From Prevotella sp. UBA2850 (GTDB taxonomy: Bacteria > Bacteroidota > Bacteroidia > Bacteroidales > Bacteroidaceae), in assembly GCA_002350805.1 (NCBI GenBank), contig DEFO01000012.1, positions 1-64,000 on the forward strand: DNA of 64,000 bases. The letters run 5' to 3'. Every line of letters begins with the position of its first letter. The first letter of the stretch is position 1. The notes beneath the pieces were generated by a model. The model searched no databases and was not told the DNA's origin. It saw nothing but the letters and a program-made list of their open reading frames with translations. Both the position numbers and the translations under genes were made by a program. Positions 55,552 to 64,000 of the stretch are shown here, in pieces.

Positions 55552-56757
55552 ATGATGATGATGAACAACATGACAAACAAAATACCAGCAATCATCTACC
55601 GATACATCGTCGGCACCATCACCCCTGAGGAGCGTGCTGTGCTGGACGGTTGGATGAACGAGAATCCTGAGAACAGAAAACTGTTTGAGCGACTGACCAA
55701 TCTGAACAACCTGCAGAAGGAGGTCAGCCGGCGGGCATCTATCGACACCGAGCGACCCATGCACGACATGATGGCACGCATAGAGCGTGAGATGCGGCTG
55801 CAGCAACCCGCCAAGCATGCCACTACCAAGCGCATCGCTCGCTGGCTGGCTGGTGCAGCTGCCGCCATACTGATTGTGGCAGGAGTGGCCGTACAGGCTT
55901 ACAAGCTGGGACTAAGCCGGGCTACCATGGCCGAAACAGAACAGATGGCCCAGGCTGCGGTCATCACCCACGGAGAGACCAAGGCCATGCTGACACTGAG
56001 CAACGGCGAATCGGTGGAACTGGGTGCCGACAACCAGAAGAACTCGAAGATGGTGGAGCAGCTGCTCTCGAAAGGCATCGAGACACAAGAGCAGGGAGCC
56101 GAGGCCCCCACGCTGTGCCTGAAGACACCACGCGGAGGAGAGTTCAAGGTGACGCTGGAGGATGGCACAGAAGTGTGGCTCAATGCCGAGTCGCAACTGC
56201 AATATCCCGAGACCTTCGATGCCGATGAGCGTCGTGTGGCCGTCACAGGTGAGGCTTACTTCAAGGTAGCAAAAGATAGTGACCGTCCTTTCTATGTAGA
56301 GACTGCCGGACAGCTGGTGAGAGTGTATGGAACAGAGTTCAACATTCACTCTTACGAAGAAGACTCGAATGTATACACCACCCTCGTCAGCGGCAGCATC
56401 GCACTGAGTCCGCTCGACGGCAACGGCAGTGAGATAGTGCTCACCCCGGGCCATCAGGCTGTGTTCGACAAGCAGGATGTCACATCGAGCATCCGCAGCG
56501 TAGACACCAGCATCGTAACGAGCTGGCGCAACGGTAAGTTCGTTTTCGAGAACCTCACTCTCGAGCAGATCATGATTACGCTGAGCCGCTGGTACGACTT
56601 CGACTACGAATTCCAGGACATGCGCCTGCGCAGCACCATCTTCATGGGCAGCGTGCCACGCTACGGTGAGTTCAGCGAGATACTGTCGATTCTCGAGAAG
56701 AGCGGCGGCATCAGATTCACCCAACAAGGAAAAACTGTTCTGATTAACCACAAATAA
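55552..56757 (+). CDS. FecR-family anti-sigma factor (second system)
   Basis: This 401-residue protein has the sigma-binding N-terminus (IIYRYIVGTITPEERAVLDGWM), one membrane helix at about 88-108 (WLAGAAAAILIVAGVAVQAYK), the FecR domain (TPRGGEFKVTLEDGTEVWLNAES, about 195-217, read in parts) and a C-terminal DUF4974 domain (FENLTLEQIMITLSRWYDF). Four consecutive ATG codons (55552-55563) and another at 55570 precede TNK. I take the first; a frame back to 55510 has no leader. It precedes susC by 89 bp. Confidence 0.94.
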   Translation: MMMMNNMTNKIPAIIYRYIVGTITPEERAVLDGWMNENPENRKLFERLTNLNNLQKEVSRRASIDTERPMHDMMARIEREMRLQQPAKHATTKRIARWLAGAAAAILIVAGVAVQAYKLGLSRATMAETEQMAQAAVITHGETKAMLTLSNGESVELGADNQKNSKMVEQLLSKGIETQEQGAEAPTLCLKTPRGGEFKVTLEDGTEVWLNAESQLQYPETFDADERRVAVTGEAYFKVAKDSDRPFYVETAGQLVRVYGTEFNIHSYEEDSNVYTTLVSGSIALSPLDGNGSEIVLTPGHQAVFDKQDVTSSIRSVDTSIVTSWRNGKFVFENLTLEQIMITLSRWYDFDYEFQDMRLRSTIFMGSVPRYGEFSEILSILEKSGGIRFTQQGKTVLINHK

Positions 56758-56846
56758 CAATCATACATCATCGAAAACACATCATAGAAAACACAACAAG
56801 GAAAAACCATTCTAATTAACCACTTATTTATAAAAACACAAAGCGT

Positions 56847-59800
56847 ATGAAAAGAAGGAGATCGCTCCATGTACTCTTGCTTGTCATTATGCTCCTGCTG
56901 ATTCCGGCTACGGGCATGGCACAACAGACGTACGATGTGAATTACGACAACCAAACGCTGGAGCAGGTGATAAAAGACCTGAAGAAGCGTACGGGTTATG
57001 AGTTTGTTTACCAGAAACAACTGCTGGAAAATGCCCCGCGCATCAGTTGCAACTACCAGAAGGTATCGCTGCATCAGTTGCTCGACCGCATTTTCTACCA
57101 GGAGGCCGCCATTGACTACGACATCGTCGACAAGACGGTGGTGCTGAAAAAGGCTGAAGTCAACAAAGGCAACGGCACATTTACCGTCAGCGGACGCATC
57201 CTCGACGGAAAAGGAGATCCGCTGCCCTGGGCCACAGTACTTGTAGAAGGCACCAACTACGGCACCTCGACCGACGAAAACGGAAACTTCAAGGTGAATG
57301 TTCCGGCCGGAGAGAGGGTCACGGTACTCTACTCGTTCCTGGGCTATAAGCAGGTGAGAAAACAATACAACATCAACCACAACATCAGCGGTGTGAAAAT
57401 CGTGCTACACGAAGACGCCTCACAACTGGGCGAGGTCGTGGTGACTGGCTATCAGGTGCTCGACAAGCGCTCGCTCACCTCTGCCGTGTCATCGGTCAAG
57501 GCCGAGGAGGTGCTGCGAAGCGACGTGAGCAGCATCGACCAGATGCTGGAGGGTAAGATTCCCGACCTGATTGTCTCCACCAACTCTGGTGAGATTGGCG
57601 TGGCCCCGAAGATTCGTATCCGTGGTACCAGTACTGTCATCGGTAACCGTGAGCCGCTGTGGGTGGTCGACGGTATTATCGTTCGCGACCCTGTGGATAT
57701 TGCCCCTGAGGAACTCAACGACCCCGACTACATCAACCGCATCGGTAATGCCATTGCCGGTATCAACCCGCAGGACATCGACCGCATTGACGTGCTGAAA
57801 GACGCCGCCGCAACTGCCATCTACGGTACACGCGCCGCCAATGGTGTCATCGTGATTACCACCAAGCGAGGAAGCGTTGGCAAACCGCAGGTGAGCTACA
57901 ATATGAACGTCAACTACAAGCGCCGCCCACGCTACAGCGACCGCTCAGTAGACGTGATGACCTCGAAAGAGCGCATACAGTTCTCGCGCGAACTGCTGGA
58001 GAGCCAGTATCTCTACTACGACGAGCAGACATTTGTAGGCTATGAGGGACTGCTGCGCCAACTCTACAACAACGAAATCACCAACGACGAGTTCAACGAG
58101 TCGGTGGCCCGTCTGGAAAGCCAGAACACCGACTGGTTCAGCTACCTGACCAACGACAGCTGGAGCACACAGCACACTGCCAGCATCAGTGGCGGCTCGC
58201 CCACCTCGCGCTACTATGCCTCAATTGGCTACAACAAAGACAACGACGTAGTGAAATATAACAACAGCGAGCGCTACACCGCTTCGCTGAACCTCGACAA
58301 CACCTTCAGCAAACTGCTCACGGCATCGTTCTCATTCAATGCCTACAGTACCCGCCGACACTACTATCAGGACGAGATTGCTCCCATGCAATATGCCTAT
58401 ACCACATCGCGCACCATCCCGATGTACGATGCCGACGGCAACTACTACTTCTACAAACGCAAGTATGGAGCACGTGCCAACGAGCTGGCCAAATACAACA
58501 TCCTGAACGAACTCGACAACAGTAGCAAGACGCAGAACGTATCGTCGTTCACCGTCACAGCCAACCTGAAGTTCACCTTTACCGACTGGCTGAATGCCAA
58601 TGCCGTACTCTCTTACACCGAGCAGAGCACCGACCAGGAGAGCTTCTGGGGCGAGAAGACCTTCTATGCCGCCAAGTTGCGCGGATGCGACTTCGGCGAG
58701 AGACTGCCCAACGAGAGTGAGTCGCTGCTGCCCCAGGGTGGTGAGCTCTCTACCAATAACATTCACGACCGCAACGTAACAGGCCGTCTGCAAATCAATG
58801 CCAATAAGTATTTCGGAAAGGACGAGGTGCACAACATCGATGCCGTGCTGGGATTTGAGGCCAGTCATGATAAATACCGTGGCAACGCCGCCACGGCCCG
58901 TGGCTACTTCCCCGACCGCGGTCTCTCGTTTGTGACCAACCTCGACATGAACCGCTATACGGCCTACCGCGACTGGCTGGCCAACAACGTGCCAGGTATC
59001 ACCAACAACCTGACGAACACGGTCTCTGGCTATGCATCGTTCACCTATGCCTATGCCCGCTTGTTCCGTGTCAACATCAACGGACGTGTGGACGGCAGTA
59101 ACAAATTCGGTGACCGCTCTAACGAGCGCTTCCTCCCCATCTGGTCGGCATCAGGCTCACTGAACCTGAAAGACTTGGGCCTGATTCCTGTGAAATGGGT
59201 CGACTATGCCACACTGAAAGCCTCTTACGGCTCACAGGGTAACATGCTCAGCTCTGAATACCCGGTAATGACCATTAAGAAAGGTACGCTCGACACCGCT
59301 TGGAACGAGTACACTTCTTACATCAACAAATATCCTAACCCCGACCTGAAATGGGAGACCACCAAGAGCTACAACCTGGGACTCGACGCTGCCCTGTTCA
59401 ACGGACGACTCATGTTCGAGGCATCGGTATTCTACAAGAAAACCAAGAACGCCTTCATGAACAAGCGCATCTCGACCATCAACGGTATCGGCTCGTATGT
59501 CATCAACGGAGGTGATATTACCAACAAGGGCTACAGCTTCGACATCACGGCTACGCCCATCCGCACCAAAGACTTCCGCTGGACTCTCTCGACATCTATC
59601 TCGAAGATTCTCAACACCATGGACTCGCGTCCTGAGGCACAGACCTACGACCTGAACGAATTCCTCAGCGGAGCCGCACTGGTGGAGGGCAAGAGCGTGA
59701 ACACGTTCTACAGCTACCGGTTCCTCGGACTGAGCCCCGTCGACGGAGGTCCTATGTTCGACGACTTCATCAACCGTCAGCAGGAACTGACCGGACTGAG

Positions 59801-60443
59801 CAAGTACGACACCTTCACCACCGTGCTGAAAGCTTCGGGTAAGCGCGACCCCGATATTCAGGGAAGCCTCACCAATACCTTCCGCTATAAGAACTGGCGT
59901 GCCAGCTTCAGTCTGGCCTACAGTCTGGGAGCCAAGACCCGCCTGTTTGCCATGTATGGTGCATCGAACAACTGGGCTTACAGCACCAACATTCAGCCCG
60001 AGCGCAACTACAGCCGCGACTATATCAACCGCTGGAAACATCCTGGTGACGAACAGCACACCAACATCCCGGCTCTCATCAGCTCGAACAGTGGCTCATG
60101 GTACCAGTACTCTACCCACTTCGCCGATGCCGGCATGACTGCATATACAGACAATGCACAGGCTTTCGGTAGCAATGCATGGCTCATGTACGACTATTCC
60201 GACATCCGTGTGGTCAGCGCCGACTATCTGAAATTCCAAAGCGGTAGCATCACCTATGAGTTCACGCCTGAGATGCTGCAGAAAATGCGTCTGCAGAGAC
60301 TGGAACTCACCTTCTCGGCTTACAATCTGTTCACCATTGCTGACAAGAAACTGAAAGGACAGACACCATCGCAGGGCGGATTCTCAACCATCCAGCTCTC
60401 CGACCGTCCCAGCTTCTCATTCGGCCTTAACGTAATCTTCTAA
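56847..60443 (+). CDS. SusC/RagA-family TonB-dependent receptor with STN domain
   Basis: This 1198-residue complete receptor has a signal peptide (about 1-24), STN domain (about 27-102), carboxypeptidase-like domain (about 113-195, with DPLPWATVLVEGTNYGT), plug with SQLGEVVVTGYQ and the SusC marker DRIDVLKDAAATAIYGTRAANGV (in parts), and a barrel ending in the aromatic strand PSFSFGLNVIF. It forms the import pair with the SusD protein 13 bp downstream. The STN domain plus FecR and sigma point to regulation by substrate passage. Confidence 0.97.
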   Translation: MKRRRSLHVLLLVIMLLLIPATGMAQQTYDVNYDNQTLEQVIKDLKKRTGYEFVYQKQLLENAPRISCNYQKVSLHQLLDRIFYQEAAIDYDIVDKTVVLKKAEVNKGNGTFTVSGRILDGKGDPLPWATVLVEGTNYGTSTDENGNFKVNVPAGERVTVLYSFLGYKQVRKQYNINHNISGVKIVLHEDASQLGEVVVTGYQVLDKRSLTSAVSSVKAEEVLRSDVSSIDQMLEGKIPDLIVSTNSGEIGVAPKIRIRGTSTVIGNREPLWVVDGIIVRDPVDIAPEELNDPDYINRIGNAIAGINPQDIDRIDVLKDAAATAIYGTRAANGVIVITTKRGSVGKPQVSYNMNVNYKRRPRYSDRSVDVMTSKERIQFSRELLESQYLYYDEQTFVGYEGLLRQLYNNEITNDEFNESVARLESQNTDWFSYLTNDSWSTQHTASISGGSPTSRYYASIGYNKDNDVVKYNNSERYTASLNLDNTFSKLLTASFSFNAYSTRRHYYQDEIAPMQYAYTTSRTIPMYDADGNYYFYKRKYGARANELAKYNILNELDNSSKTQNVSSFTVTANLKFTFTDWLNANAVLSYTEQSTDQESFWGEKTFYAAKLRGCDFGERLPNESESLLPQGGELSTNNIHDRNVTGRLQINANKYFGKDEVHNIDAVLGFEASHDKYRGNAATARGYFPDRGLSFVTNLDMNRYTAYRDWLANNVPGITNNLTNTVSGYASFTYAYARLFRVNINGRVDGSNKFGDRSNERFLPIWSASGSLNLKDLGLIPVKWVDYATLKASYGSQGNMLSSEYPVMTIKKGTLDTAWNEYTSYINKYPNPDLKWETTKSYNLGLDAALFNGRLMFEASVFYKKTKNAFMNKRISTINGIGSYVINGGDITNKGYSFDITATPIRTKDFRWTLSTSISKILNTMDSRPEAQTYDLNEFLSGAALVEGKSVNTFYSYRFLGLSPVDGGPMFDDFINRQQELTGLSKYDTFTTVLKASGKRDPDIQGSLTNTFRYKNWRASFSLAYSLGAKTRLFAMYGASNNWAYSTNIQPERNYSRDYINRWKHPGDEQHTNIPALISSNSGSWYQYSTHFADAGMTAYTDNAQAFGSNAWLMYDYSDIRVVSADYLKFQSGSITYEFTPEMLQKMRLQRLELTFSAYNLFTIADKKLKGQTPSQGGFSTIQLSDRPSFSFGLNVIF

Positions 60444-60456
60444 TAAACGAAAAAAC

Positions 60457-62049
60457 ATGATGAAAAGAATATTATATTTCATAGCCAGTGCCTGTCTGCT
60501 GCTCAGCACTACTGCCTGCGGTGACTTTCTGGAGGAATACTCACAAGACCTGGCACGGGTAAAGAGTTTCGAAGACCTCAACGAGATTCTTATCGGCAAT
60601 GCATATCTGCCTACCGGACTGGTGGTCAATGCGGGGTATTATGTGACGCCCTATAACACCAACTACATGATTCTGCACCTGATGACCGACGAGCTGTCGG
60701 AGAACGACAAGGCCAGCGACCTGCGCTCGTATGGCGGACTGATGCGCGACGACATGTTCCCCTACTTCACCTGGCAGCAGGATGTAACACTGAACTATCA
60801 GAAACGAAATGTCTACGGTGCACAGGAAGACTGGTTCTTCAATGGTCCGTACACATATATCTCTACTTGCAACATGGTGCTGTTTGAGGCCGACAACCTG
60901 ACAGCCACGAATGACGAAGAAGCTCTCATGCGAGATAAGATCAAGGGTGAGGCCCACTTCCTGCGCGCTCTCTACTATCAGCTGCTGGTCAATCTGTATG
61001 CCAAGCCATACGACCCCGCCACAGCCGCACAGACACCTGGTGTACCCGTAAAGACCAGCGAGAGCATTGAGGATATAGAGTATACCCGCAACTCGGTGCA
61101 GGAAGTCTACGACCAGATTGTTGCCGACCTGGAGGCTGCAGAGCAATACCTGAAGGATGTCCACCAGCCTTATTCTATCCAGCACGCCGGTATCAATGCC
61201 GTGTATATGCTGCACAGCCGTGTGGCACTCTACATGCAAGACTGGCAGACAGCCAAGAAATATGCTGAGTTGTCGCTGAAGGAAAATGATGACTTGCGAA
61301 ACATTGCCGCCGGATTTGATGGCACATTCATCGAGCCGAACAACGAGGAGATTTCGTTTGTCATGGGTGGAGAGACCTTTGGCAACACCAACTTCCCTCG
61401 CCCCGGACAATCGTATTACGGCATGTACATCTACTCGCCCAACTGGATCATCTCCGACCACCTGTACAATCTCTATGAAGAGGGAGATGCCCGCCGCGAT
61501 GTATTCTTCGGACGTGAGTATGGAGACGGTAATGCGCCTTACTACAAGAAGACAGATATCGAATACAGCCACCTGGGTTCTTACAAGGGTACGAGCGACC
61601 AGTTCTGCTACCGTTCGGCTGAGGCTTACCTGAATGCTGCCGAGGCTGAGGCACAGCTGGGTAACGACCAGGCTGCACAGCAATACCTGAACAAGCTGCG
61701 CGCCGCACGCATCGCCGACGCCAAGCCCGTCACCGAGACTGGAGCCCAGCTCATTCAGTTCATCCGCGATGAGCGTCAGCGTGAGCTTTGCCTAGAGGGT
61801 GTGCGCTGGTTCGACATGCGCCGCTATACGGTTGACCCCCGTTACAAGCTCGTTGAGAAAGTAAAGCACTCTTACTCGGTCTATCAGCTGCAGGGCTATA
61901 GCTACGTGAAGGGAGAAGTCGCCACTTACGAACTGAGCACCGACGACGGTGGTATGGTTCTCGACATACCAAAGAGCGTGCGTGAGTTCCAAAACTCTAT
62001 CGGCTCTAATCCCAGACCAGAGCGCAAAAGCGATCTTACAGTTAACTAA
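60457..62049 (+). CDS. SusD/RagB-family substrate-binding lipoprotein
   Basis: This 530-residue surface lipoprotein has its lipobox at STTAC (Cys about 21). TPR-type helical fold: ALYYQLLVNLYAKPYDP, then EVYDQIVADLEAAEQYL, and YRSAEAYLNAAEAEAQLGN, and FIRDERQRELCLEGVRWFDMRRY near the C-terminus, all diagnostic of SusD. It caps the SusC barrel. Confidence 0.97.
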   Translation: MMKRILYFIASACLLLSTTACGDFLEEYSQDLARVKSFEDLNEILIGNAYLPTGLVVNAGYYVTPYNTNYMILHLMTDELSENDKASDLRSYGGLMRDDMFPYFTWQQDVTLNYQKRNVYGAQEDWFFNGPYTYISTCNMVLFEADNLTATNDEEALMRDKIKGEAHFLRALYYQLLVNLYAKPYDPATAAQTPGVPVKTSESIEDIEYTRNSVQEVYDQIVADLEAAEQYLKDVHQPYSIQHAGINAVYMLHSRVALYMQDWQTAKKYAELSLKENDDLRNIAAGFDGTFIEPNNEEISFVMGGETFGNTNFPRPGQSYYGMYIYSPNWIISDHLYNLYEEGDARRDVFFGREYGDGNAPYYKKTDIEYSHLGSYKGTSDQFCYRSAEAYLNAAEAEAQLGNDQAAQQYLNKLRAARIADAKPVTETGAQLIQFIRDERQRELCLEGVRWFDMRRYTVDPRYKLVEKVKHSYSVYQLQGYSYVKGEVATYELSTDDGGMVLDIPKSVREFQNSIGSNPRPERKSDLTVN

Positions 62050-62075
62050 CCAAAAGCATGAAAGGAAAACAAGAT

Positions 62076-63023
62076 ATGAAGAAATATCTATTCTATGCGG
62101 CTATGATGCTTTGCACCATGCCGGCCATCACCGCTTGTAGCGACGATGAGGACACGACGCCCAGCGAGTATGAGCAGAACTTATTCTCGCCAGCAGAGAG
62201 CGACCAGAGTCCCAGTGCACAGCTGCGCCGTCAGTTCAAGCAGGAAGTAGGATGCTACCTGTTGTTCAACGACACGCTGAAGCATGAGCAAAACGGCACC
62301 GATGCCTATGGTAACTTGCTGTGGAACACACAACTCGTGGACCTCACCTACCAATTCATAGGCATGCCCATGAACGACACCAAGTACACCTTTGAATACC
62401 TCACCGACTTTGCCAAGCAGAAGGAGGCCACAGAACTGCTGAAGAACAAACTTGCCAAACGACTGGGCAAGGCCCTGCCCTACTCTATCCTGCTGGTCGA
62501 CAACATCAAGCAGTGGACCAACAGCAGCGGCAGATGGGAGCTGGACGAGGGCTCGTCGTGGTCACCCAAAGACCCATTCCCCAAATATGTGCTGGGAACC
62601 CGTTGCTATGCCTTTGCCCTTCATGGCAATGAGGCTTTCGACGATGAGGGCTATTTCGACGACATTCTGATGAGCATCGTCATCAATAAGGTGAACAACC
62701 TGCCCGAGAGCAAACTCGCGAAATTCCTCAGCTACGTGGCTGACTATTACGATGAGTATGGCAATCCACGCCAGAAGAGCAGCCTCGGTTACGACGACTA
62801 CGTGACCGACGATGATGCTGCCCGCACGCTGGGCTACTGGCAGGACCGTGGATACTACTATTTCGACTATGGTACTGAAGACCGCGACCACTACATCGAG
62901 GCAGCACTCACCTACTCGGTGGCCGAGGTGGAAGAGATGATGGCTGGCTATCCCATCGTTATCGAGCGCTTCAAAATCATGCGCCAGCTCATCATCGATG
63001 AGTTTGGAATCAACCTGAAATAA
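62076..63023 (+). CDS. Lipoprotein of the SusCD locus, possibly a degenerate metallopeptidase-like protein
   Basis: This 315-residue lipoprotein has its lipobox at AITAC (Cys about 21). Third gene in FecR-type SusCD loci is often a putative zinc metallopeptidase lipoprotein (Mx1 type) with HExxH. This protein has similar length and position, and a helical middle (FAKQKEATELLKNKLAKRL), but no HExxH. If it is related, it has lost the active site. Start at 62076 gives a clean signal peptide; an ATG at 62058 is possible. Confidence 0.75.
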   Translation: MKKYLFYAAMMLCTMPAITACSDDEDTTPSEYEQNLFSPAESDQSPSAQLRRQFKQEVGCYLLFNDTLKHEQNGTDAYGNLLWNTQLVDLTYQFIGMPMNDTKYTFEYLTDFAKQKEATELLKNKLAKRLGKALPYSILLVDNIKQWTNSSGRWELDEGSSWSPKDPFPKYVLGTRCYAFALHGNEAFDDEGYFDDILMSIVINKVNNLPESKLAKFLSYVADYYDEYGNPRQKSSLGYDDYVTDDDAARTLGYWQDRGYYYFDYGTEDRDHYIEAALTYSVAEVEEMMAGYPIVIERFKIMRQLIIDEFGINLK

Positions 63024-63035
63024 AACTTTAAACAA

Positions 63036-63770
63036 ATGATGAACATGAAAAAACTAGCATACATGTTATGCATCGTCCTGGCACTGGGCTTCACAGCCTG
63101 CGGGGACGATGAAGACAAGGTGCCAAGTGTGAAGCCAACGAGCACAGGCACCATGACAGACAACGACGGCAATGAGTATCACTGGGTGCGCATCGGTAAT
63201 CTCGACTGGATGGCCGAGAACATGATTGGAGGAAAACCTTTCTATGAGTACACCTACCTCTACCTGGGCTATTACCAGTATCCTACTGTTCAGTTCGCCA
63301 TGGATGAGGAGCGCGATGCCTACTGGGAGAACTATGGCAATGTCTATACCTACGAACAGGCTCTTGAGAACTGTCCCGACGGCTGGCGCCTGCCCACTGA
63401 CGATGACTGGAAGAACCTGGAGTCGGCGCTCGGCATGAGCGACAAGGAACTCGACAAACTGGGATGGCGCAAAGGTGCCGGACTGCTGATGACCCAGACA
63501 GTGGAACAAGGCACCGGACTGCACATGCTCTTCGGCGGACAGATGGGACTTGGCACCACAGGCAACATCTACAATATCAGCAACGAGGGCGTCACCCCCA
63601 TGGGCATTGGCGAATATGGCATGTACTGGTCGGCCACCGTCGACAAGAACTACGAGCTGCAATGTGTCTATTGCCGCCGCATCATGCCTTACCTGAACGA
63701 GGTGGAACGCACCAGCAGCACCACACAGAACCGCTGGCTCAGTGTGCGCTATGTGCGTGACGCAAAATAA
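63036..63770 (+). CDS. FISUMP-domain lipoprotein (Fibrobacter succinogenes major paralogous domain)
   Basis: This 244-residue lipoprotein has its lipobox at GFTAC. The FISUMP domain covers about 40-240: DNDGNEYHWVRIGNLDWMAENM (in parts), YTYEQALENCPDGWRLPTDDDW, and a closing RWLSVRYVRD. The domain is common on the surface of gut and rumen Bacteroidetes and Fibrobacter; its ligand is not known. It is last in the SusCD operon, just before a strong terminator. Confidence 0.9.
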   Translation: MMNMKKLAYMLCIVLALGFTACGDDEDKVPSVKPTSTGTMTDNDGNEYHWVRIGNLDWMAENMIGGKPFYEYTYLYLGYYQYPTVQFAMDEERDAYWENYGNVYTYEQALENCPDGWRLPTDDDWKNLESALGMSDKELDKLGWRKGAGLLMTQTVEQGTGLHMLFGGQMGLGTTGNIYNISNEGVTPMGIGEYGMYWSATVDKNYELQCVYCRRIMPYLNEVERTSSTTQNRWLSVRYVRDAK

Positions 63771-63817
63771 ACAACGAAAAAAACACACATCACCTACTTT
63801 ATCTTAAATCTAGCAGA

Positions 63818-63851
63818 AGCCAGTGTTGCAACTCGCGACACTGGCTTTTTT
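63818..63851 (+). terminator. Intrinsic terminator of the second SusCD operon
   Basis: GCCAGTGT (63819-63826) and ACACTGGC (63838-63845) followed by TTTTTT. Confidence 0.8.
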
Positions 63852-63864
63852 CTATAAAAAACAT

Positions 63865-63895
63865 TTTGCCATGTCGGGAATAAAATGTATTTTTG
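63865..63895 (+). promoter_or_regulatory. Promoter of the last gene
   Basis: TTTG (63865-63868), 19 bp, TATTTTTG (63888-63895), followed 25 bp later by an ATG. Confidence 0.65.
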
Positions 63896-63920
63896 CATGG
63901 AAACAATCAAAAGAATAACG

Positions 63921-64000
63921 ATGAGCAGTGATATCAAGCTTACCATCTACCGTGCCGACACTAGTTCGCACGTGCCCATTCCATTGGCTACTGCCAGCGT
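63921..64000 (+). CDS. Unknown protein, 5' end only
   Basis: 26 codons are visible from ATG 63921 (MSSDIKLTIYRADTSSHV...), open to the window edge and preceded by a good promoter. There is no signal peptide. Too little sequence to name a family. Confidence 0.5.
   Translation, partial: MSSDIKLTIYRADTSSHVPIPLATAS

Noticed and set aside
1..64000. tRNA or rRNA genes
   Set aside because: No GGTTCGAATCC-type T-arm or rRNA-like stretch was recognised in the gaps; a tRNAscan/Infernal run would settle it.

Overview
The window is a 64 kb piece of a Bacteroidales chromosome, most like Prevotella/Segatella. The evidence is two SusC-type systems controlled by ECF sigma and FecR, a long-form NusB, the Bacteroidetes core order nusB-yajC-ybbR-coaE, class 1B PyrD/PyrK, and promoters of the form TTTG, 19-20 bp, TAnnTTTG. 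No rRNA, tRNA, CRISPR array or complete IS was recognised.

Layout. 1-5695: the end of an integrative element (an HTH/excisionase-like ORF running off the left edge, plus GATTTAAGG repeats) abuts a SusC gene that has lost its C-terminus; upstream of that gene are its FecR and ECF sigma. 5.9-10.2 kb: aroB and a large outer-membrane barrel. 10.6-14.9 kb: a three-gene putative pectin-type operon (PL22-like lyase, GH35/42-like lipoprotein, CBM9-like plus PKD protein). 15.1-17.4 kb (minus): L25, Pth, an S4 protein and PurN. 17.6-21.0 kb (plus): NusB, YajC, YbbR and a CoaE that reads in frame into a DUF5606 domain. 21.3-25.6 kb (minus): the aromatic operon pheA, aminotransferase, DAHP synthase-chorismate mutase, tyrA. 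It is preceded by a 29-codon leader peptide rich in Phe and Tyr and by mutually exclusive antiterminator and terminator hairpins, which is classical attenuation. 25.6-31.9 kb: two secreted unknowns, a copper-type P-ATPase apparently without its nucleotide-binding domain, pyrD/pyrK and an XRE regulator. 31.9-32.6 kb: an AT-rich gene-free stretch. 32.6-37.9 kb: holA, an HsdR-N protein, a TerB/DnaJ protein, a PHP phosphatase, a CAT-like protein and a GNAT. 37.9-43.2 kb: aldA, a zinc-ribbon protein, Nif3, a secreted nuclease and repeats. 43.2-51.2 kb: fetAB with a nuclease and an exonuclease, then aguA and aguB separated by an AT-rich module on the other strand. 51.2-54.8 kb: a zinc metallopeptidase and a TraB-thioredoxin fusion. 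54.9-63.8 kb: a complete sigma/FecR/SusC/SusD system ending in two lipoproteins, one with a FISUMP domain. The first bases of one more gene close the window.

A recurring theme is short tandem repeats between genes: tracts with a 7-bp period, minisatellites with units of 21, about 22, 28, 33 and 42 bp, and larger dispersed copies of 120 bp and about 200 bp. They repeatedly contain or touch the stop codon of a neighbouring gene, and in several genes they encode the last residues. The best candidates for new biology are the attenuator, the repeat/stop-codon association, the mobile-element junction in susC, the agu-splitting module, and the domain fusions and losses in coaE, the TraB-Trx protein and the P-ATPase.
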